DNA from: JAGPCK01 sp041675505
Lineage (GTDB): Bacteria > Bacteroidota > Bacteroidia > UKL13-3
Assembly (NCBI GenBank): GCA_041675505.1
Contig: JBAYTR010000001.1
Span: 281,117-345,116 of the forward strand
Length of the DNA stretch: 64,000 nt
Direction: 5' to 3'
Positions 60,169 to 64,000 of the stretch are shown piece by piece. The notes beneath the pieces were generated by a model. That model worked only from the letters and a program-made list of their open reading frames with translations, searched no databases and was not told the DNA's origin. Each line of letters begins with the position of its first letter. Positions within the stretch are counted from its first letter, which is position 1. A program made the position numbers and the translations under genes.

Positions 60169-61443
60169 ATGATTGAAAAAATAATTTCATGGTCAACGCA
60201 CAATCGCTTCTTTGTATGGATTGGCATTGTGCTGATTATAGCAGGAGGTGTGTGGTCAGTAATGACCACCCCCGTTGATGCCATTCCCGACCTTTCTGAA
60301 AACCAGGTTATTGTTTATACCGAATGGATGGGGCGAAACCCAAGAATCATGGAAGACCAAATCACTTATCCTTTGGTTTCCAACTTGCAGGGCATCCCTA
60401 ATGTAAAAGCTATTCGGGGCGCATCTATGTTCGGCATGAGTTTCATCTTCGTCATTTTTAATGACGATGCAGAAATATACTGGGCGCGAACCCGCGTGTT
60501 AGAACGATTAAACTTTGCACAAAAAGCATTGCCGCAGGGTGTAACACCAACACTTGGTCCCGATGGAACAGGAGTAGGTCATGTGTTTTGGTATTCCTTG
60601 CAAGGTGATGGTTACGATTTGGGAGAACTCCGTGCCGTGCAGGACTGGTATGTAAAATTCGCTTTGCAAAATGTGGAAGGCGTGAGCGAAGTCGCCTCTT
60701 TCGGTGGTTTTCAAAAACAATATCAGGTCAGTATCAATCCGCACAAGTTGGTTTATTACGGCATATCTGCAATGGATGTGGCAAACGCATTGAAAGCAAA
60801 CAACCGCGATGTGGGCGGCAGCATTTACGAAATGAACCGCATGGGTTATATGCTTAGAGGTTTGGGCTACATTAAGGATATTAAAGACATAGAAGAAATT
60901 TCAGTTGGCGCATACAAATCAACTCCCATAAAACTGAAAGATGTGGCTGATGTGCAAATGAGCAGCGACATACGTTTAGGAATTGTGGATGAGAACGGAG
61001 AAGGCGAAGTAGTAGGTGGTGTAGTGGTTGCACGTTATGGCGAAAATGCCAAAGAAGTAATTGACCGTGTGAAAGAAAGGTTGGGCGATGTAGAAAAAGG
61101 TTTGCCCCCCGGTGTAAAAATTAAAGTTGCTTACGACCGAAGCGATTTGATTGAAGCGGCTGTTGCCACGCTCAAAGAAGCATTGATTGAAGAAATTATT
61201 GTCGTTTCTCTTGTGGTGTTATTGTTTCTCTTTCATGTGCGCAGCGCAGTAGTTGCCATTGTTACCATTCCTTTATCGGTGCTGATTGGTTTTATGCTTG
61301 TGAAATTGTTTGGCATATCACTCAACATTATGTCGTTGGGTGGAATTGCTTTGGCAATTGGCGATTTGGTAGATGCCGGAATTGTAATGACCGAAAACGC
61401 TTACAAAGGATTAGTAAAAGCAGCTTTAAAAACAGACGACTAA
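60169..61443 (+). CDS. cusA: CusA-type Cu/Ag RND pump, N-terminal half (split gene)
   Basis: The 424-residue first half of a copper/silver RND exporter. It contains TM1 (about 15-32), the first porter subdomains, and TM2-TM4, with the TM4 motif SLGGIALAIGDLVDAGIVMTE near 391-411. The frame ends at TAA 61441-61443 in the cytoplasmic loop between TM4 and TM5. The second half starts at the ATG overlapping that stop (TAATG) in the -1 frame. Six codons before the stop the sequence T-TTA-AAA is a standard -1 slippery heptamer. A full-length protein of about 1064 residues would result from slippage. Confidence 0.9.
   Translation: MIEKIISWSTHNRFFVWIGIVLIIAGGVWSVMTTPVDAIPDLSENQVIVYTEWMGRNPRIMEDQITYPLVSNLQGIPNVKAIRGASMFGMSFIFVIFNDDAEIYWARTRVLERLNFAQKALPQGVTPTLGPDGTGVGHVFWYSLQGDGYDLGELRAVQDWYVKFALQNVEGVSEVASFGGFQKQYQVSINPHKLVYYGISAMDVANALKANNRDVGGSIYEMNRMGYMLRGLGYIKDIKDIEEISVGAYKSTPIKLKDVADVQMSSDIRLGIVDENGEGEVVGGVVVARYGENAKEVIDRVKERLGDVEKGLPPGVKIKVAYDRSDLIEAAVATLKEALIEEIIVVSLVVLLFLFHVRSAVVAIVTIPLSVLIGFMLVKLFGISLNIMSLGGIALAIGDLVDAGIVMTENAYKGLVKAALKTDD
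61425..61431 (+). promoter_or_regulatory. Candidate -1 frameshift site in cusA
   Basis: TTTAAAA in the zero frame T-TTA-AAA, with AAAGGA 14 bases upstream (61405-61410) as a possible anti-Shine-Dalgarno stimulator. Slippage leads straight into the frame of the second half. Not proven: the TAATG overlap alone could allow re-initiation. Confidence 0.4.
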
Positions 61444-63362
61444 TGGAAAAGGAAAGAATAGGAAATACAAAAGAACTAAGCGAAGAAGAGCGCATCAAAA
61501 TTATTGAACGCTCATCGCGCACCGTTGGAAGAGCTGTTTTCTTTTCCATTTTGGTAACGCTCATTTCATTCGCACCAATCCTGTTTTTAGAGGGTCAGGA
61601 AAAGAAATTGTTTTCACCATTAGTGTTTACAAAAACATTTGTAATGATTGGTTCTGCTATTGTCGCGCTGTTCATCGTGCCAATGTTGCTTCGTTCATTA
61701 ATGAAAGGTAAACTCATTCCCGAAAGTCGTAATCCTGTTGCCAATTTCTTCATCAAAATTTACAGCCCCGTATTGCGCCTTTGTCAGCGTTGGAAAAAAA
61801 CAGTCATTGCTATTTCTGTTTTAATTGTGTTGGGCAGTATTCCTTTTGTGATGCGTTTAGGTTCTGAGTTTATGCCGCCTTTAGATGAAGGTTCATTGCT
61901 GTTCATGCCTGTTACGCTTCCCGATGTTTCCAACAACGAAGCCAAACGAATTTTGCAGGTGCAGGACAAACTAATTATGTCTGTTCCCGAAGTGCAAAAT
62001 GTATTAGGAAAAGCAGGTCGCGCTTACACCGCTACCGACAACGCCCCCATGAGCATGATTGAAAGCATCATACTGTTAAAACCAAAATCAGAGTGGCGCG
62101 AAGGAATGACTACCGAAAAACTCATTACTGAGTTAAACGAGAAAGTGCAAATCCCCGGAGTTACCAGCGGTTGGACACAGCCCATCATCAACCGTATTAA
62201 TATGCTTTCAACAGGTGTGCGCACTGACATCGGTATTAAAATTTACGGACAGGAATTAGACACCATTTACAACATCGCAAGGCAAATAGAAAAATCGTTA
62301 CAGGGTATCGAAGGGCTTGCAGATTTATATGTAGAGCAACTAACAGGCGGTAAATACCTTGATGTAAAAATTAAGCGTGAAGAAATTGCCCGATACAATC
62401 TTTCTGTTGAAGAAGTAAACATGCTTATTGAAATGGCTTTGGGTGGAATGCCTGTAACCAACACTGTGGAAGGCAGACAGCGTTTCAGCGTGTCCATGCG
62501 TTTGGCGCAGGATTTCCGCAGCGATTTGGAAGAAATAAAACGCACCCCCCTTCAAACATCGGGCTATGGAGTTATTCCACTTTCGGCAGTGGCTGATTTG
62601 GAAATTACCGAAGGTCCGCCAATGATTAGTTCCGAAAACGCCATGTTGCGCGGAACAGTTTTATTTAATGTGCGCGGCAGAGATATGGGCAGTGTAGTCA
62701 GCGATGCCAAAAAGAAAATTGAAGCCGATTTCAAAAACCTTCCCAAAGGTTATTATATCAATTGGAGCGGACAGTATGAAAGTAAAGTCCGTGCAGAAAG
62801 CCGTTTGAAAATTATTATTCCCATCACGCTTTTGATTATTGCTTTCGTGCTCTATTTCACTTTTCATTCCTTCAAAGAAATGGCGATTGTGCTTTCCAGT
62901 ATTCCCATTGCTTTAATCGGTGGTGTGTATTCCATGTATTTTTTTGAAGTGAATTTTTCCGTTGCTGTTGCCGTAGGTTTCATTGCCTTGTTCGGAATTG
63001 CGGTAGAAACAGGTGTGCTGATGCTCGTCTATATGAACGAAGCCATACACGATGCAGTAGATAAAAAGGGAAGCGCAGAACTTACACAGCAAGAAGTGCA
63101 GACAGCCGTTTTCTCAGGCGCAGTGATGCGTGTTCGCCCAAAACTAATGACCGTAATGGCTGACTTGATTGGACTAATGCCTATTCTATTGGCAACAGGC
63201 GTAGGGAGCGATGTAATGAAACCCATCACCATTCCTTTTGTATTCGGGTTGATTACCTCTACTCTTTTTGTGTTAATCGTCTTACCCGTTGTTTATCAGT
63301 TAGTGAAAGAATACGAATTGAAAAAGCATGGTAAAGTGGAATTTTTAGAAAACATAGATTAA
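61443..63362 (+). CDS. cusA: CusA-type Cu/Ag RND pump, C-terminal half
   Basis: The 639-residue second half runs from TM5 (VGRAVFFSILVTLISFAPILF near 29-49, given in part) through the second porter region. MRLGSEFMPPLDEGSLLFMP near 137-156 is a CusA signature, and the Met-rich cleft and final helices TM7-TM12 follow (VGFIALFGIAVETGVLMLV near 516-534). The first ~25 residues (MEKERIGNTKELSEEERIK) fill the TM4-TM5 loop, so nothing conserved is missing between the halves. The stop overlaps the start of the P-type ATPase (TAATG). Confidence 0.92.
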   Translation: MEKERIGNTKELSEEERIKIIERSSRTVGRAVFFSILVTLISFAPILFLEGQEKKLFSPLVFTKTFVMIGSAIVALFIVPMLLRSLMKGKLIPESRNPVANFFIKIYSPVLRLCQRWKKTVIAISVLIVLGSIPFVMRLGSEFMPPLDEGSLLFMPVTLPDVSNNEAKRILQVQDKLIMSVPEVQNVLGKAGRAYTATDNAPMSMIESIILLKPKSEWREGMTTEKLITELNEKVQIPGVTSGWTQPIINRINMLSTGVRTDIGIKIYGQELDTIYNIARQIEKSLQGIEGLADLYVEQLTGGKYLDVKIKREEIARYNLSVEEVNMLIEMALGGMPVTNTVEGRQRFSVSMRLAQDFRSDLEEIKRTPLQTSGYGVIPLSAVADLEITEGPPMISSENAMLRGTVLFNVRGRDMGSVVSDAKKKIEADFKNLPKGYYINWSGQYESKVRAESRLKIIIPITLLIIAFVLYFTFHSFKEMAIVLSSIPIALIGGVYSMYFFEVNFSVAVAVGFIALFGIAVETGVLMLVYMNEAIHDAVDKKGSAELTQQEVQTAVFSGAVMRVRPKLMTVMADLIGLMPILLATGVGSDVMKPITIPFVFGLITSTLFVLIVLPVVYQLVKEYELKKHGKVEFLENID

Positions 63363-64000
63363 TGAATACAATAAACGCGCATACTATTTCTGTATCAGAA
63401 CTTATCTTTCAGCTTGACAGTGATAAAGAAAAAGGATTGAATGCTCTTGAAGCAACAAACCGTATTGAAAAATACGGTAGTAACACAATTCAATCTGATA
63501 AAGGAAAACACCCGTTGAAAATTCTTCTGTCACAATTCAACAACCTTATGGTGTATCTACTGCTTTTTGCAGCCGCTATGTCATTCTGGTTTCAGGAGTA
63601 TTTAGACGCAACGGCCATTCTGCTTGTTATTTTTATTAATGCCATCATTGGTTTTTGGATGGAGATGCAGGCGGAACGCTCCATGAATGCACTGAAAAAA
63701 ATGGCAAGCGTTCCTGCAAAAGTTTTTCGGGATGGTAAGCTCAAGGAAATTTCATCCGAAGAAGTCGTTCCGGGCGATATATTATTTGTTGAGGCAGGCG
63801 ATATGATTACTGCCGATGCAAGGATTATTAATGCAACGCAACTTTCAGTAAATGAAGCATCGCTCACAGGCGAAGCTATGCCCGTTGAAAAAATCGCAAA
63901 CGAACTTTCGGAAGATGTGCCGCTTGCCGACCGAACCAACATGCTGCACAAAGGCACATTTGTTACCAACGGAAATACAACCGCATTGGTAACGGCAACA
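63362..64000 (+). CDS. Cation-transporting P-type ATPase, N-terminal part (runs off the window)
   Basis: The first 213 codons of a P-type ATPase of the P2 (Ca2+/Na+-ATPase-like) group: an N-terminal cation_ATPase_N domain (GLNALEATNRIEKYGSNTIQ near 25-44), two membrane helices (about 65-100) and the start of the actuator domain with EVVPGDILFVEAGDMITADA near 138-157 and LTGEAMPVEK near 172-181. No heavy-metal CPx site is visible in this part. The phosphorylation site lies beyond the edge. Its start overlaps the CusA stop, so it is the next gene of the operon. Confidence 0.9.
   Translation, partial: MNTINAHTISVSELIFQLDSDKEKGLNALEATNRIEKYGSNTIQSDKGKHPLKILLSQFNNLMVYLLLFAAAMSFWFQEYLDATAILLVIFINAIIGFWMEMQAERSMNALKKMASVPAKVFRDGKLKEISSEEVVPGDILFVEAGDMITADARIINATQLSVNEASLTGEAMPVEKIANELSEDVPLADRTNMLHKGTFVTNGNTTALVTAT

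Noticed and set aside
22258..64000. Second copy of the tRNA-Phe 3' end marking the right border of the island
   Set aside because: None seen on reading the sequence by eye; the border is probably outside the window, so no right att site is listed.
1..64000. CRISPR arrays and complete insertion sequences
   Set aside because: No regularly spaced repeat array and no transposase frame were seen; the repeats found are pairs or hairpins only.
63362..64000. Copper P1B-type ATPase as the last gene
   Set aside because: The visible N-terminus has the P2-type cation ATPase domain and no heavy-metal-binding domain; the CPx region is outside, so only a general call is made.

Overview
The window comes from a member of the Bacteroidota, probably an environmental Chitinophagales/Sphingobacteriales-type organism. 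The phylum call rests on several independent features. Many secreted proteins end in type IX secretion (T9SS type A) sorting tails. Promoters have the TTG...TAnnTTTG form. Start codons rarely have a Shine-Dalgarno sequence. Several families present are largely confined to this phylum (HYC_CC_PP, DUF6660, GloVer-repeat proteins, CzcA-CzcC fusions). The genus cannot be read from the sequence.

Bases 1-22257 look like core chromosome: the start of topA, a T9SS-exported M43 metalloprotease, the shikimate genes aroB-aroA-aroC, proline dehydrogenase, gpsA, an adaptor/TolC efflux pair without its inner-membrane pump, a polysaccharide deacetylase-glycosyltransferase-TatD run, tRNA-Ser(GGA), a deoxyhypusine-synthase-like enzyme, a DUF4143 ATPase bracketed by two near-identical hairpins, and an HdrB/HdrC-like iron-sulfur pair split by a GloVer-repeat T9SS protein. 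The core ends at tRNA-Phe(GAA).

From 22258 rightwards the window is accessory DNA. A tyrosine integrase lies just downstream of tRNA-Phe, followed by a small helix-turn-helix gene framed on both sides by AAGGTAT...ATACCTT repeats, then a ParB-like/C5-methyltransferase pair and a CoiA-like nuclease. Next comes a metal block (28.4-41.3 kb): an ICMT-like methyltransferase, a Zn/Cd P-type ATPase, CzcB, a small lipoprotein, a CzcA-CzcC fusion, DUF6660, then a porin-Rieske-dihaem operon divergent from a DtxR-family regulator, with a palindrome placed exactly inside the promoter. The block is bracketed by two ~100-bp direct repeats (28156 and 42081). On its far side sits a second ParB-like/C5-methyltransferase pair in mirror orientation, itself bracketed by two copies of a terminator plus decayed T9SS tail.

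From 45.3 kb to the window end, all genes run on the + strand as a long copper/silver-type operon. It carries HYC_CC_PP, a thioredoxin-like T9SS protein, two 569-residue multicopper oxidases with T9SS tails, a beta-propeller-like protein, a DUF2231 membrane protein, a CxxCH surface protein, His-rich and heavy-metal-binding proteins, an M43 protease, a CusA pump split into two overlapping frames, and the start of a cation P-type ATPase. The simplest reading is a metal-resistance island in which export (RND and P-type pumps) is paired with an unusually large set of secreted, surface-directed copper proteins. No right-hand attachment site was found, so the island probably continues beyond the window.
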